A stretch of DNA of 64,000 bases from Thalassotalea hakodatensis (GCF_030295995.1 NZ_AP027365.1:930001-994000); one strand, 5' to 3'; positions 8,625 through 18,205 are shown, numbered from the stretch's first letter. A program made the numbers and translations. Notes: generated from the sequence alone by a model not told the origin.

Positions 8625-9620
8625 CTACACGTTATAAATTGAATGCTTATATTTAGCGAGGTTTTGTGGTTTAGCAAACCATGCAATCGTTTTGCTTAAC
8701 CCTGTTTTTATATCTATTTCCGGTGTGAACTGGGTGAGCGAGTTAATCATTGTATTATCACACCATAATCGAAAAACTTCTGATTTATCAGGGCGTATTC
8801 TTGCTTGGTCGACAGTAAATTTAACATCACTTTTCATGATGTCTTTGATCATGTTTAACGTATCGCCAACACTAATTTCAAAATTAGAACCGATGTTAAT
8901 GGTTTTACCTATCGTACTTTCACTATTGGCTAATGCGATAAAGCCTCTACAGGTGTCAGTAACATAGTTAAAGTCTCTTGTGGGTGATACATCCCCAAGC
9001 TTGATCTCTGACTCACCATTAGCAATTTGGCTAATAATAGTAGGTATTACAGCTCGAGCTGATTGTCTTGGGCCATAAGTGTTAAAAGGCCGAGCAATGG
9101 TTAAAGGCAGATTAAACGCATTAAAGTAACTCATTGCCATCGCATCAGCAGCAATTTTTGAAGCACTATATGGAGATTGAGCTTGTAGTGGGTGCTTCTC
9201 GTCGATAGGTACATATTGTGCTGTGCCGTACACTTCGCTGGTAGAGGTATGAATAACGCGTGAAACGTTATTATCAAGACACGCTTGGCAAATATTTAAG
9301 GTACCGGTAACGTTAGTGCTCACATAACTTTCAGGTGCCACGTACGAGTATGGGATCGCAATGAGTGCAGCTAAATGATAAACAGTATCTATATCTTGGG
9401 TGATATGGCGACAAAAATGCGGATCGCGTATATCGCCTGACACAATCTCTAGATTATCATGTTGTGCAATATCTTCTAACCAACCCCAATAGTTGAATGA
9501 ATTATATTGCGCTAATGCCTTGACATGGTGGCCTTGGGATAGCAGCATTTCGACAAGATGAGAGCCAATAAAGCCATCTGCACCAGTAACCAATATGCGG
9601 TTTTGATTGTTTAACGCCAT
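8625..9620 (-). CDS. legB: Nucleotide-sugar 4,6-dehydratase (LegB type)
   Basis: This 331-residue extended short-chain dehydrogenase has the NAD-binding Rossmann motif TGADGFIGSHL at residues 12-22, the catalytic YSASK, and the dehydratase-type STSEVYGT. It removes water to make a 4-keto-6-deoxy nucleotide sugar, the first committed step to legionaminic acid. The spacing to legG is 15 bases. The next enzyme expected, a PLP aminotransferase (LegC), is not in the operon. Specificity for GDP- or UDP-GlcNAc cannot be told from sequence. Confidence 0.9.
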   Translation of the reverse strand: MALNNQNRILVTGADGFIGSHLVEMLLSQGHHVKALAQYNSFNYWGWLEDIAQHDNLEIVSGDIRDPHFCRHITQDIDTVYHLAALIAIPYSYVAPESYVSTNVTGTLNICQACLDNNVSRVIHTSTSEVYGTAQYVPIDEKHPLQAQSPYSASKIAADAMAMSYFNAFNLPLTIARPFNTYGPRQSARAVIPTIISQIANGESEIKLGDVSPTRDFNYVTDTCRGFIALANSESTIGKTINIGSNFEISVGDTLNMIKDIMKSDVKFTVDQARIRPDKSEVFRLWCDNTMINSLTQFTPEIDIKTGLSKTIAWFAKPQNLAKYKHSIYNV

Positions 9621-9674
9621 GAATGTTTGCCTACATCATTTTAAAATAGATTATTGTTGTGTTGATTACGCATG

Positions 9675-11240
9675 TTAGCTCGCAAGCGGGCCTGCTTCTT
9701 TTACGGTTTTTAAATTAAACGACATTTTAGGCTGAATCACTGGCGTAAGTTTTTCTTGCACAGGAGCCCAATGTTGTTCTGATAAATCTAATAAGCGAAG
9801 ATCTTTTAAATAAACAATCTGTTGAAGGCCTAATAACTGCATCGGAGAAAATTCATGGCTGATGGTAGCCGTGATCTTACTAGCATCACCTAAATCCATA
9901 ATGTAAGCCTCAAGATCTTGATTATATTGTTCCATAATCGAATCTTTGTAGGCATAGTACCACTCAGAGCCAGGATAAGCGGTTGCAAAATGCGGTTTAG
10001 CGGTAATGCCTAATTCAACTAATGCTTCAATGGTATTTCTAACACTCTCAAAGCTTTCTTCTGGAAATCCAATAATAATGTTTGGAATAGGCTTAATACC
10101 CGAAGCTAAACACGTAGCGATACTTTGCTTATTTTTTCGTGCATTTGATCCTTTACCAAGGTTGCGTAACACAGTGGGATCAAACGATTCTAAACCATAT
10201 ACTAAGTGTGTACAGCCAGCTTCATACATTAGTTTTAAGGTTTCTGGACGGTGGAGCCCTGCATGTGAAGTACCATTCCAATGCACACCTTTGCAGTTTT
10301 CATCGTGGGGTATGCCTTGTTGACGACACGTTGGTTGTAAGCCAGCTTCAATCCATTTTTTACATAATTCTTTTAGCCAAGTTCCTTTACTGGCTACATC
10401 CATTGTCATGAGGTTTTCATCAATAAAGGCCGCAAAGTCAATGTCATATTCGTTATGTAAGTGTTTAACCATGCTGACAATATAATCGGCACTGTGATAA
10501 CGAATATTACGGCCATAAGTAAAGACAACGTCATTTTCACCGTTGTCGTTTTCTTCAACAAGCATGTCGCCTGTTGTGCCTAAATGCCAACAATATTTAC
10601 AAGTTAATCCACAGCCGAAGCTGCCGTTAATGTCCATACGGCGTTTTGAAGTAAATGATTCTTCACTGAATAAGTTTGAGGAATTGGCAAAATAAATATC
10701 TAATGGGAACAAATGCCATGCAGGCCAAGGTAACGTATCTAAGTCTTTAATATTTGGTCTGATATTGGTTAAAAAACTTTTTCCGGTTAAATCTCGGTGA
10801 ATGACGCCTAGTACATCAGAGTAATTAACGTCTTTATTGTCTATTTTTTTTAGTACTTCCGGGAAGGTGACAAAAGATTCGCCGATACAACCTACGTCAA
10901 TTTCAGGGATCCATTCGAAAATTTCATGTGGCATTGATGTTAAAAAACCGCCACCGGCAATCAGCTGAGCGTTTGGTGCGCTTTCTTTAATGAGTTTGCA
11001 GGCTTTTTTAATGTAGTTGTATGTTGTTGTTAGGCCGCCAATACAAATGGCATCCCAATCGTCTGCTTGGCAAACTTCGATAATAGTGTCTAACGGTAAT
11101 CGGTGAGCATTTGCATCATATACTTGTACAAGATGGCCTTCTTTCATGGCAATAGCTGCAAGTAATGCAATACCGTATGGGATATGGCGAGGCACATCTT
11201 CTTCTCGAACAACGGGATTTATAAAAAGTATTTTAGCCAT
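9675..11240 (-). CDS. Radical SAM protein with N-terminal B12-binding-like domain
   Basis: This 521-residue protein has an N-terminal cobalamin-binding-like Rossmann region (about 1-135) that opens KILFINPVVREEDVPRHIPYG, typical of class B radical SAM enzymes. The core (about 200-430) has the iron-sulfur motif C210-x3-C214-x2-C217 and later conserved blocks such as YGLESFD and IIGFPEES. Such enzymes methylate or rearrange unreactive carbons. The gene starts 2 bases after the second Maf-type gene and is 54 bases from legB, so it is firmly inside the glycosylation operon. I infer a role in tailoring the flagellin sugar. Its actual reaction is unknown. Confidence 0.88.
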   Translation of the reverse strand: MAKILFINPVVREEDVPRHIPYGIALLAAIAMKEGHLVQVYDANAHRLPLDTIIEVCQADDWDAICIGGLTTTYNYIKKACKLIKESAPNAQLIAGGGFLTSMPHEIFEWIPEIDVGCIGESFVTFPEVLKKIDNKDVNYSDVLGVIHRDLTGKSFLTNIRPNIKDLDTLPWPAWHLFPLDIYFANSSNLFSEESFTSKRRMDINGSFGCGLTCKYCWHLGTTGDMLVEENDNGENDVVFTYGRNIRYHSADYIVSMVKHLHNEYDIDFAAFIDENLMTMDVASKGTWLKELCKKWIEAGLQPTCRQQGIPHDENCKGVHWNGTSHAGLHRPETLKLMYEAGCTHLVYGLESFDPTVLRNLGKGSNARKNKQSIATCLASGIKPIPNIIIGFPEESFESVRNTIEALVELGITAKPHFATAYPGSEWYYAYKDSIMEQYNQDLEAYIMDLGDASKITATISHEFSPMQLLGLQQIVYLKDLRLLDLSEQHWAPVQEKLTPVIQPKMSFNLKTVKEAGPLAS

Positions 11241-11242
11241 AA

Positions 11243-12268
11243 TTATTGCTCGCTATTGAGAAATTGATTGAAAGTAATACAGGGTAAATTATCTGCAAAC
11301 AACGTACCAGCCTCAGAACAATTATATGTCGTTCCTGATGCACGAGAGAATAAATCTAAGAAGTTATTTCGATACCAAAAATAGGTTGGATCGGTATAAA
11401 ATTGTTCATTCGATAATGGGAATATAAATTTGGGAAACAGTTGCTCTAATTCTTCTCGCGTATTGGCGAACTCATGCAGTTCATAATACGTTTGGGTCAT
11501 TTCAATCGGCGTTTCGCTATGATAGCCAAGATCCATGCCTGTTAATGCGATGGAGGGCACTTTTAGTATCGCATTGGCAAATACCCAAGCAGCAGTACCG
11601 ACGGTACCACCAGTATTCATGCAAGACTTTTTATTTATTTGATAAATTTGACGAGTTAGACTTTTTGGATCTTGTGGGTTGTCCACAATCGGATTCCACC
11701 AGTACATGTCAAATCCAGCATCTTTTGCTCGTTCTACAACATTTCTCGGCGCAGAAGAGCAAATAATGAGTTTTATTTCCGGGGCATGTTTGTTGATTAA
11801 ATCAATGTTTGCTTGATTTTCTTTAATCGAATTATTGCGAAATTCCACGTCTAAATCTTGACGTGAAAAGTAATCATCATGTCGGGTGTTTTCTTCGAAT
11901 TCATTATCGCCAAACCAGCGAACGATGCGAGTAGGGTGTGGGTCAAGTGTTAAAACATAATCAGGAACAATGCCATTTTTTAAACATTTCACTAACGAAC
12001 CGTCAATGGCAACAATAGCCCCTTGATAGTTGCTTTGTTTTAATTTTGCTAATACATCAAATTTATGTAAGCTGGGACCGGCACTAACGATAATAGCTGA
12101 GTTTTTTTTACTCTCAGGTAGTGGCGGTAAGTCTTTAAAGCTTTTTTCTGTATAGGGTAAATTAGCCATAGCATTGGTGACAAGATCGTGACTATGCCAA
12201 TTCTTACCGATATCGGTAATTTTGGAAACTACATCCACAAATTTATCGTTCAGTTCGCATTGCGCCAT
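11243..12268 (-). CDS. Maf-type (DUF115) flagellin glycosyltransferase, short form
   Basis: This 341-residue protein has the MptE-like/DUF115 fold seen in motility-associated factor (Maf) enzymes, which transfer nonulosonic acids to flagellin Ser/Thr. The nucleotide-sugar loop AIIVSAGPSLHKF is at residues 58-70, followed by AIDGSLVKCLKNGIVPDYVLTLD and the block NTGGTVGTAAW. It lacks the N- and C-terminal extensions of the large Maf at 12573. It could be a second transferase or could act on another acceptor. It is tightly linked to the radical SAM gene (2-base gap). Confidence 0.85.
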   Translation of the reverse strand: MAQCELNDKFVDVVSKITDIGKNWHSHDLVTNAMANLPYTEKSFKDLPPLPESKKNSAIIVSAGPSLHKFDVLAKLKQSNYQGAIVAIDGSLVKCLKNGIVPDYVLTLDPHPTRIVRWFGDNEFEENTRHDDYFSRQDLDVEFRNNSIKENQANIDLINKHAPEIKLIICSSAPRNVVERAKDAGFDMYWWNPIVDNPQDPKSLTRQIYQINKKSCMNTGGTVGTAAWVFANAILKVPSIALTGMDLGYHSETPIEMTQTYYELHEFANTREELEQLFPKFIFPLSNEQFYTDPTYFWYRNNFLDLFSRASGTTYNCSEAGTLFADNLPCITFNQFLNSEQ

Positions 12269-12295
12269 GCTTCAGTCTCTTTCTGATTAACGTAT

Positions 12296-12469
12296 CTATT
12301 CTTCGCCGTCCCAAGTAAGGTCGGTGCGTTCCACATAGACCATGCTTCCACCAATAGAGTTTAGTGCGGCTTTTTTAAATTTAGACTCTATTGAGTCATC
12401 ATCTATTGTGTCATCCGGCTTAGTAACTTGTTTTTTAGGGGTAAAATTGCCTTTTAATATATCGCTCAT
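12296..12469 (-). CDS. 57-residue acidic protein between the two Maf-type genes
   Basis: This small ORF starts MSDILKGNFTPKKQVTKPDD and ends VERTDLTWDGEE. The start has an excellent site (AGGAGCT, spacing about 4-5 bases), and the ORF keeps the operon's strand and spacing (27 bases to the next gene). The middle is Asp-rich (DDTIDDDSIESKF). There is no signal peptide, membrane segment or cysteine. I do not recognise the family. Position suggests a helper or regulator of the Maf enzymes, but that is inference. Confidence 0.7.
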   Translation of the reverse strand: MSDILKGNFTPKKQVTKPDDTIDDDSIESKFKKAALNSIGGSMVYVERTDLTWDGEE

Positions 12470-12572
12470 GATAGCTCCTACAGGCTGTCTAAAATGTTAA
12501 GGTGAGTAAACAATATTAACCTTTATATCGTCAATGTTGTGCTCATTCTTTAGCTTTATCTATTCTTTATTG

Positions 12573-15065
12573 TTATGTATTTGATGGTAAGGCATTAAGT
12601 TTTTGTAAAAACTCTTTGGCTCTTTTATCATCAGGGGCATTTGAAAGTGCGGTCTCGAATGCTATTTTGGCTGAATCATATGCCTTTCCATTAAAGTAAA
12701 ACTCTCCTAAGCCATTCCATAAAAATACATTTTTAGGATCTTGTTCAATACATTGATGAAAATAGTTTAAGGCGATTTTTTCATCCCCTAAAAGTCGCAA
12801 TAATTTAGTGAATTGCGGTAAATATGTGATCGACAATACCGAAAGTTCTTGTAAGCACGCTTTCGCTAAATCGTAATCTTTAAGTTTATAAGCAATACCA
12901 GCTAATTGTTGAAGTTCATCTTCTTCAATATGTTCTGGAGGAAGCTGTTCAAAATAATACAGCGCGTCTTGGTAGCTTTCCGTTAAAATTGAGGAATACG
13001 CTAACCCTAAATTATACAATACCTTAGCTTGTTCTTCAGTTTCCATCGAAATCTTTAAACTATTCATTAATGTCGTTAAAGCATCGATATTTTTTTGATG
13101 AAATAAGGTGATAACTTTACGTCTGACTCCATCTAAAGACGCTTCCTCTTTGGTGCGCGTTAAGTGCTTTGTTTCTACGTTATGGATATCTGCAGTGTGT
13201 ATTTTAGCAAAACGCTCAAACGTCGACTGTTCTTCACTGGTGAATGTACTTTGATCAACGTGAGTTTTTTCTAACCAATGCTGTGCTCTACCTAAAATTC
13301 TATCTTTTTCCCACTGAGCAAACATGATTGACAGACGCGGAGTAGGTTTTTGTTCTTCTATTCTGCTATTAATTCTTTCTAATGCCTTATCAAGCAAAAT
13401 GATGAGGTTTTCACAGGTAACAATATACGCTTGGTAGTATAGTTTCCCTGTTTTTTCTACTTTATCATCAGACCATTCATCAGATGAATTTGCTTGGGCA
13501 GAACTGATGAATTTATCAATGCCAAAATTCTTTATAAACTTCGAAGTGCGCTTGAACGTTGTATTCAGTTTCTTTTCAATTTTATCCATTTGAATTTTGA
13601 ACTTGAAATTCTCGCTCTCATTCCCTTTTTCTTTAAAGAGTTGCTCATTTGCTGTTAACGCTTTTTCTGCAAGCCTTTTGATGTCTTTAACGTCAGCAAG
13701 TACTCTTTTAACATTAGTATTCACTACATTGTAATCATGCTGTATTTCACTTGTGGTCATGACAGGAATACAGCTGAGCAGTTTATCAGCATAGTTTTCT
13801 TTGTCATGTGTAAAAGACAATGCTGAAGAAGGAACGTGTTCAATGTGAGGTAAGCAAGCTGCATTGGGTGATAAGTTGTAAACGGCTTGGTCTGTTTTCT
13901 TAGCTTCTTCCGCTATTTCAGATAAACGTTCACCAGCAGTACCAAATACGATAAGTGTTTCAACGGTTTTTCCTGCGTAAGTTTTCACCCAGGTGCCAGG
14001 GCGTCCCAGTGTTGGGCCGATGTTTGCTTCATTACTCCCTGAGGCATGAGTAACACCTTTTTCTGAAAAACAGAGATCAACACCCGATAACAAAATGTTA
14101 CTGAACCCCATGTCTACAGCTGCTTTTAGCGCCGTATTTGTGACCGTAGGACCAGCGGATTTAAGGTTTTTTTCATCACCTTTTTCATCCCAAGGGTATC
14201 TTCGATTAAGATACGCACTTTTACCGTGCCACTGAGCCAACAAAAATGGCGTAACGCTGTTAGAGTGTAAAAATAGCACATTGGGAGGAAACAATAATAA
14301 CTCTTTACTTACGTCATAACTTATTTCATACGGGTCAACGGAAACGACAATATGAGGTATAAGTCCAATTTGATTAAGTCTTCTTGCAATTCGCGAAACA
14401 GCGATGATAACTATGTGGTCTTTGTGTTTTTTTACCCACTCTATATCTTCATCTAATGAAGGACCGCCCGCAAGAATGATACATGTATCGCCTTTGAACT
14501 TATGTTTAAATACTAACGCTGGTGTTTGATTCTCACAAATATTCATTAATTGTGGGCTCATAAAAGGAGACACACCAAGAGTGGCACGTGTAATGAAACG
14601 GTAGCTTTGGAACTCTTGTTCGAATTGTAAAATGGCAGCATTGTAAGCAGGAACAAATGAATCGATGGCGGCAACTGATTTTATGAACTGACAGTAATCT
14701 TTATATAAATACAAGTCCATACCGAACGCTGTAGCGCTGTCTTTCCATTTATCAATGGTGGTAATAGTGATGTATTCGGGTAACTCGTCTAATTTGTTTT
14801 TATGTTCTAGTCGTTCGATTACTTCGGGCAACTCAATAAATAAATAACGTGTATCGACCGGTTTCTCGAGCTGTACAACATGATCGAGTAATAGCCCCGA
14901 ATCAGTGCCAAGAATTATGTAGAATCTTTCTTCTGTATGCAGTTTTTCATCATATAAGTTCTCAAAGATTGCGTGAGACGGTTGTTTTTCAAAAGCGTTT
15001 CTATTGATTAGGTATAAATACTCTTCGCCAAACTGAGATGTTAAAAAACTGTCGTTTATTTGCAT
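12573..15065 (-). CDS. maf: Large Maf-type flagellin glycosyltransferase with TPR tail
   Basis: This 830-residue motility-associated factor transfers activated nonulosonic acid onto flagellin in the cytoplasm before export. The N-terminal domain (about 1-190) is followed by DUF115 (about 190-430), with IILAGGPSLDED, then VVSVDPYEI and SAGPTVTNTAL. A helical linker and a TPR block (about 680-825) follow, the latter probably for flagellin binding. The start at 15065 is chosen because AGAGG lies 7 bases upstream in the transcript. The longer frame from 15086 begins at a TTG and lacks a site. It is the first gene of the operon, behind a sigma-54-like site. Confidence 0.92.
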   Translation of the reverse strand: MQINDSFLTSQFGEEYLYLINRNAFEKQPSHAIFENLYDEKLHTEERFYIILGTDSGLLLDHVVQLEKPVDTRYLFIELPEVIERLEHKNKLDELPEYITITTIDKWKDSATAFGMDLYLYKDYCQFIKSVAAIDSFVPAYNAAILQFEQEFQSYRFITRATLGVSPFMSPQLMNICENQTPALVFKHKFKGDTCIILAGGPSLDEDIEWVKKHKDHIVIIAVSRIARRLNQIGLIPHIVVSVDPYEISYDVSKELLLFPPNVLFLHSNSVTPFLLAQWHGKSAYLNRRYPWDEKGDEKNLKSAGPTVTNTALKAAVDMGFSNILLSGVDLCFSEKGVTHASGSNEANIGPTLGRPGTWVKTYAGKTVETLIVFGTAGERLSEIAEEAKKTDQAVYNLSPNAACLPHIEHVPSSALSFTHDKENYADKLLSCIPVMTTSEIQHDYNVVNTNVKRVLADVKDIKRLAEKALTANEQLFKEKGNESENFKFKIQMDKIEKKLNTTFKRTSKFIKNFGIDKFISSAQANSSDEWSDDKVEKTGKLYYQAYIVTCENLIILLDKALERINSRIEEQKPTPRLSIMFAQWEKDRILGRAQHWLEKTHVDQSTFTSEEQSTFERFAKIHTADIHNVETKHLTRTKEEASLDGVRRKVITLFHQKNIDALTTLMNSLKISMETEEQAKVLYNLGLAYSSILTESYQDALYYFEQLPPEHIEEDELQQLAGIAYKLKDYDLAKACLQELSVLSITYLPQFTKLLRLLGDEKIALNYFHQCIEQDPKNVFLWNGLGEFYFNGKAYDSAKIAFETALSNAPDDKRAKEFLQKLNALPSNT

Positions 15066-15130
15066 TTTATTGCCTCTGCTCATCAATATAGGATGCGTTA
15101 ATTACAATGAACTTATTTGTCTGTGACCAA

Positions 15131-15221
15131 TGGCAAATTACAAAGCAAATTACACGCCATCACTCCATAATAACAAAAGGTTACGCGTAATTTGTTAAAT
15201 TTGCACGTAACCACGGGTAAC
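15131..15221. promoter_or_regulatory. Repeat-rich divergent control region between maf and flrA
   Basis: A 10-base direct repeat GCAAATTACA occurs at 15133 and 15145 and overlaps the sigma-54-like site. Beyond it are the palindrome TTACGCGTAA (15181-15190) and GTTAC-type half sites at 15179 (GGTTACG), 15206 (CGTAACC) and 15215 (GGGTAAC). These look like regulator sites, with FlrA itself a natural candidate. No protein is proven to bind. Confidence 0.45.
15144..15160 (-). promoter_or_regulatory. Sigma-54-type promoter of the glycosylation operon
   Basis: On the minus strand the sequence is ATGGCGTGTAATTTGCT. It has GG and GC exactly 10 bases apart, as in sigma-54 promoters. The predicted transcript start is near 15134, about 70 bases before maf. 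This would put flagellin glycosylation under RpoN and FlrA or FlrC. The match is good but not perfect at the -24 box. Confidence 0.65.
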
Positions 15222-15278
15222 TATCAAAAATAAAGTGTCTTCAAGTCAAAGTTATGACGCCCTAGTGTCAAAATTTTG

Positions 15279-15306
15279 TTGAATATTCACCAATCCTCGC
15301 TACAAT
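15279..15306 (+). promoter_or_regulatory. Sigma-70 promoter of flrA
   Basis: TTGAAT, 16 bases, then TACAAT lie about 40 bases before the flrA ATG. The master regulator of a polar flagellar hierarchy is expected to have a housekeeping promoter. Confidence 0.6.
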
Positions 15307-15346
15307 CAAAACTGGAACGTTTAAAAATAAAGGTTATCAAAGGATT

Positions 15347-16840
15347 ATGCAGGGTCAAAAACATATTCTTGTCGTTGATAATGACGCAGCAAGAGCACAA
15401 CAACTTGCAACAATCTTAGCATTCGTCGGTGAGCATTTTCATTGCTACGCGCAGGATGAAATTGTTGATGCTCTTCCCACATTAACAAATACATTGACCA
15501 TCATTTTATGCGGTGATGTGAGTGATGCTGTGGTTACTTTAGTTAAACGTAATCCTAGTTGCCCATTTTTATTACATGATGTGATTGATAAACAAAAACT
15601 TGTCGGTTTTGTCAATGTTATTGGTGATGTCAGTGCGCCGCTGAATTACGCGCAATTAACGGAAATGATCCATCATTGTCATCAATATCATAATAAATTG
15701 CCGATCAATAAAACAAAAAATGCTGGTAATGCTGCGCTTTTTCGTTCGCTAGTGGGGGGCAGTGCCCCCATGCAACATGTACGCTTTCTGATTGAACAAG
15801 TGGCTTCAACGCAGGCAAATGTTTTGATATTGGGAGAGTCAGGTACGGGTAAAGAAGTCGTGGCTCGAAATATACATAATTTATCTGATCGCGGTAAAGC
15901 GCCTTTTGTCCCAGTAAATTGTGGTGCTATTCCTCCTGACTTACTTGAAAGTGAGTTATTCGGTCATGAAAAAGGGGCATTCACTGGCGCTATTTCAACT
16001 CGAAAAGGCCGTTTTGAGCTTGCCGAGGGCGGTACACTGTTTCTTGATGAAATTGGTGATATGCCACAACCGATGCAAGTAAAACTTTTACGTGTATTAC
16101 AAGAGCGAACGTTTGAACGTGTGGGTGGGGCGAAAAGCATAAAAGCGAATGTACGAGTTATCGCGGCAACCCATCAAAACCTAGAAGAAATGATCAAAAC
16201 CAATGCCTTTCGTGAAGATTTATATTATCGATTAAACGTTTTTCCGATTGAAACCCCAGCACTTCGTGATCGTAAAGAAGATATTCCTTTATTACTAAAA
16301 GAGTTAATGTCGCGCTTTGAAAGCGAACAAGGACAAACGGTTCGTTTTACAGAGCGCGCTATTGCATCACTGCAAGAACATTCATGGGCTGGCAATGTCC
16401 GTGAATTATCAAATTTAATAGAACGCATGATTATCATGTACAATGAACAAGTGGTTGACGTATCAGAGCTACCTAAGCGTTATCGTCATATTGATATTGA
16501 AGAATACAACCCAGAATACCCAGAAGAATTGCAAGAACGCGAAGCTATTAATGAATTATTTGCTGGCTTTGACACTGATACAGACGATGAAAACATTAAT
16601 GATGACAGTTTTATGGCTGGCTTTGAGGAACAAAGCAGCAGTACCGTACAGGTTGATAAGTTGCCTGCAGACGGTTTACATTTAAAAGAGTATTTAGCAG
16701 ATTTAGAAGTGTCTTTGATCACTCAATCATTAGACAAAAATGATTGGGTGGTAGCTCGTTCTGCAGAATTACTTGGCATGCGTAGAACAACACTTGTTGA
16801 GAAAATGCGAAAATACAACTTACAAAAAACAGATGGCTGA
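15347..16840 (+). CDS. flrA: Master flagellar regulator FlrA (FleQ family)
   Basis: This 497-residue sigma-54 activator switches on class II flagellar genes. It has a degenerate receiver-like FleQ domain (1-115) and an AAA+ domain (about 131-365) with Walker A GESGTGKE at 163-170, the sigma-54-contacting loop GAFTGA at 210-215 and Walker [10 protein letters not shown]. The C-terminal Fis-type helix-turn-helix is at about 468-491. The LFRSLVG motif at 131-137 matches the segment by which FleQ/FlrA bind cyclic di-GMP, so motility is probably repressed by that signal. An acidic linker (about 385-435) precedes the HTH. Confidence 0.96.
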   Translation: MQGQKHILVVDNDAARAQQLATILAFVGEHFHCYAQDEIVDALPTLTNTLTIILCGDVSDAVVTLVKRNPSCPFLLHDVIDKQKLVGFVNVIGDVSAPLNYAQLTEMIHHCHQYHNKLPINKTKNAGNAALFRSLVGGSAPMQHVRFLIEQVASTQANVLILGESGTGKEVVARNIHNLSDRGKAPFVPVNCGAIPPDLLESELFGHEKGAFTGAISTRKGRFELAEGGTLFLDEIGDMPQPMQVKLLRVLQERTFERVGGAKSIKANVRVIAATHQNLEEMIKTNAFREDLYYRLNVFPIETPALRDRKEDIPLLLKELMSRFESEQGQTVRFTERAIASLQEHSWAGNVRELSNLIERMIIMYNEQVVDVSELPKRYRHIDIEEYNPEYPEELQEREAINELFAGFDTDTDDENINDDSFMAGFEEQSSSTVQVDKLPADGLHLKEYLADLEVSLITQSLDKNDWVVARSAELLGMRRTTLVEKMRKYNLQKTDG

Positions 16841-16979
16841 TGACATCTATAATTGGTTTCGTTAATCAGCCTTATCAAGCGACTAACGAGCCGTATATTT
16901 CTAGCGAACTATAGATTGACAAAATCTTGACTCATGTATTTTCTATCTACAGTTCTTTGATAAATCTACAAAAAATTTG

Positions 16980-16996
16980 TTGGCATAATTAATGCT
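16980..16996 (+). promoter_or_regulatory. Sigma-54 promoter of flrBC
   Basis: TTGGCATAATTAATGCT has GG-N10-GC spacing and a full TTGGCA -24 box. It lies 36 bases before flrB, giving a short leader. FlrA-driven sigma-54 transcription of flrBC is established in Vibrio cholerae. Confidence 0.85.
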
Positions 16997-17032
16997 TTTT
17001 CTTGAATATTATCGTCATTCGAGAAGTGTATT

Positions 17033-18205
17033 ATGGTTGTAGCCGTTGCAAATCAAACTAATTCTACTATGAATCAACAAAAGGTGTTCCCGTTTGTTGA
17101 ACAGCCATGTATTGCTAATAAGCAAAAACTCGCCACAGAGTCTTATGTAGGCGAGCTAGATTTATTACGACAGCAATCAAATCAACTCGAAAAACTTATT
17201 GATGTCATGCCAACGGGTATGATTATGCTCGATGGAAATGGCATTGTGGTCAAAATGAATAAAATTGCCAGCCAGCTGTTAGAAGAGCCCATCTTAGGAT
17301 ACCCATGGTTTGAAGTGATCCGCCGTTCTTTTAAGCCGCGCGCCGATGACTGGCATGAAGTATCACTAAAAGATGGTCGCCGTGTGAAGTTAGAAATTAC
17401 CGCGTTAATCGATCAACCTGGTCAACTTATAATGATCACCGATTTAACAGAAACTCGTCTACTGCAAGATAAATTAAGCCAGTTACAGCGATTATCATCG
17501 CTAGGTCAAATGGTATCTAAACTTGCACACCAAATACGTACACCACTTTCAGCAGCTATTTTATACGGCGCTAATTTAAAAAGTAAGCAGTTACAAACTA
17601 CAGAGCGCGATAACTTTCAAGAAAAGTTGATGTCGCGTTTATCTGATCTCGAACAAACCGTGAATGATATGTTGTTATTTGCAAAAAGTGGTCAACAACA
17701 AGTTGTCTCTTCTTTGTCGGCCAATGCCTTAGTCAACGCTGCAGTTCATGGTATGGAAGCACTCATTGAGCAAGCAGATGCTGAAATCGATATTCAGTAC
17801 TGCCCTGACGATTGCCATGTATTAGGCAATGAAACCGCGCTAAGTGGTGCGATTCAAAACCTTATTCATAATAGCCTAGAAGTCATTGAAACAAAGGCTA
17901 ACATTCATATTGCCTGTTACTGCAAAGACGGAAAAGCGTATATCAGTGTTAAAGACAACGGCTGTGGCATAGCGGCAGAAAAGGCCGCCAAAATTTTTGA
18001 ACCTTTTTACACGTCTCGCAGTCAAGGCACTGGGCTAGGGCTTGCCGTTGTGAAATCAGTTGCTAATGCACATCAAGGTGAAGTGCATTTAATAAGTAAG
18101 CCAGGAGAGGGCGCACATTTTGTAATATCATTACCCTTGTTGCCAAATGAAACTGGTAGCGAGTCGTTAACTTCACCTCAGGAGAGTTACGATGAGTCAA
18201 AGTAA
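17033..18205 (+). CDS. flrB: Flagellar sensor histidine kinase FlrB
   Basis: This 390-residue soluble kinase phosphorylates FlrC to activate hook-basal body genes. It has a PAS domain (about 50-140), a HisKA dimerisation helix with the phospho-acceptor H166 in KLAHQIRTPLSAA, and an ATPase domain with N-box NLIHNSLEVI, DNGCGI and GTGLGLAVVK. No membrane segment is seen, so it senses a cytoplasmic cue. It overlaps flrC by 14 bases and is therefore translationally coupled to it. Confidence 0.95.
   Translation: MVVAVANQTNSTMNQQKVFPFVEQPCIANKQKLATESYVGELDLLRQQSNQLEKLIDVMPTGMIMLDGNGIVVKMNKIASQLLEEPILGYPWFEVIRRSFKPRADDWHEVSLKDGRRVKLEITALIDQPGQLIMITDLTETRLLQDKLSQLQRLSSLGQMVSKLAHQIRTPLSAAILYGANLKSKQLQTTERDNFQEKLMSRLSDLEQTVNDMLLFAKSGQQQVVSSLSANALVNAAVHGMEALIEQADAEIDIQYCPDDCHVLGNETALSGAIQNLIHNSLEVIETKANIHIACYCKDGKAYISVKDNGCGIAAEKAAKIFEPFYTSRSQGTGLGLAVVKSVANAHQGEVHLISKPGEGAHFVISLPLLPNETGSESLTSPQESYDESK

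Noticed and set aside
12470-12572. Possible internal minus-strand promoter between maf and the 57-residue ORF (TTGACG followed by AT-rich bases)
   Set aside because: The -10 match is poor and the region is short. It is not supported well enough to list as a feature.
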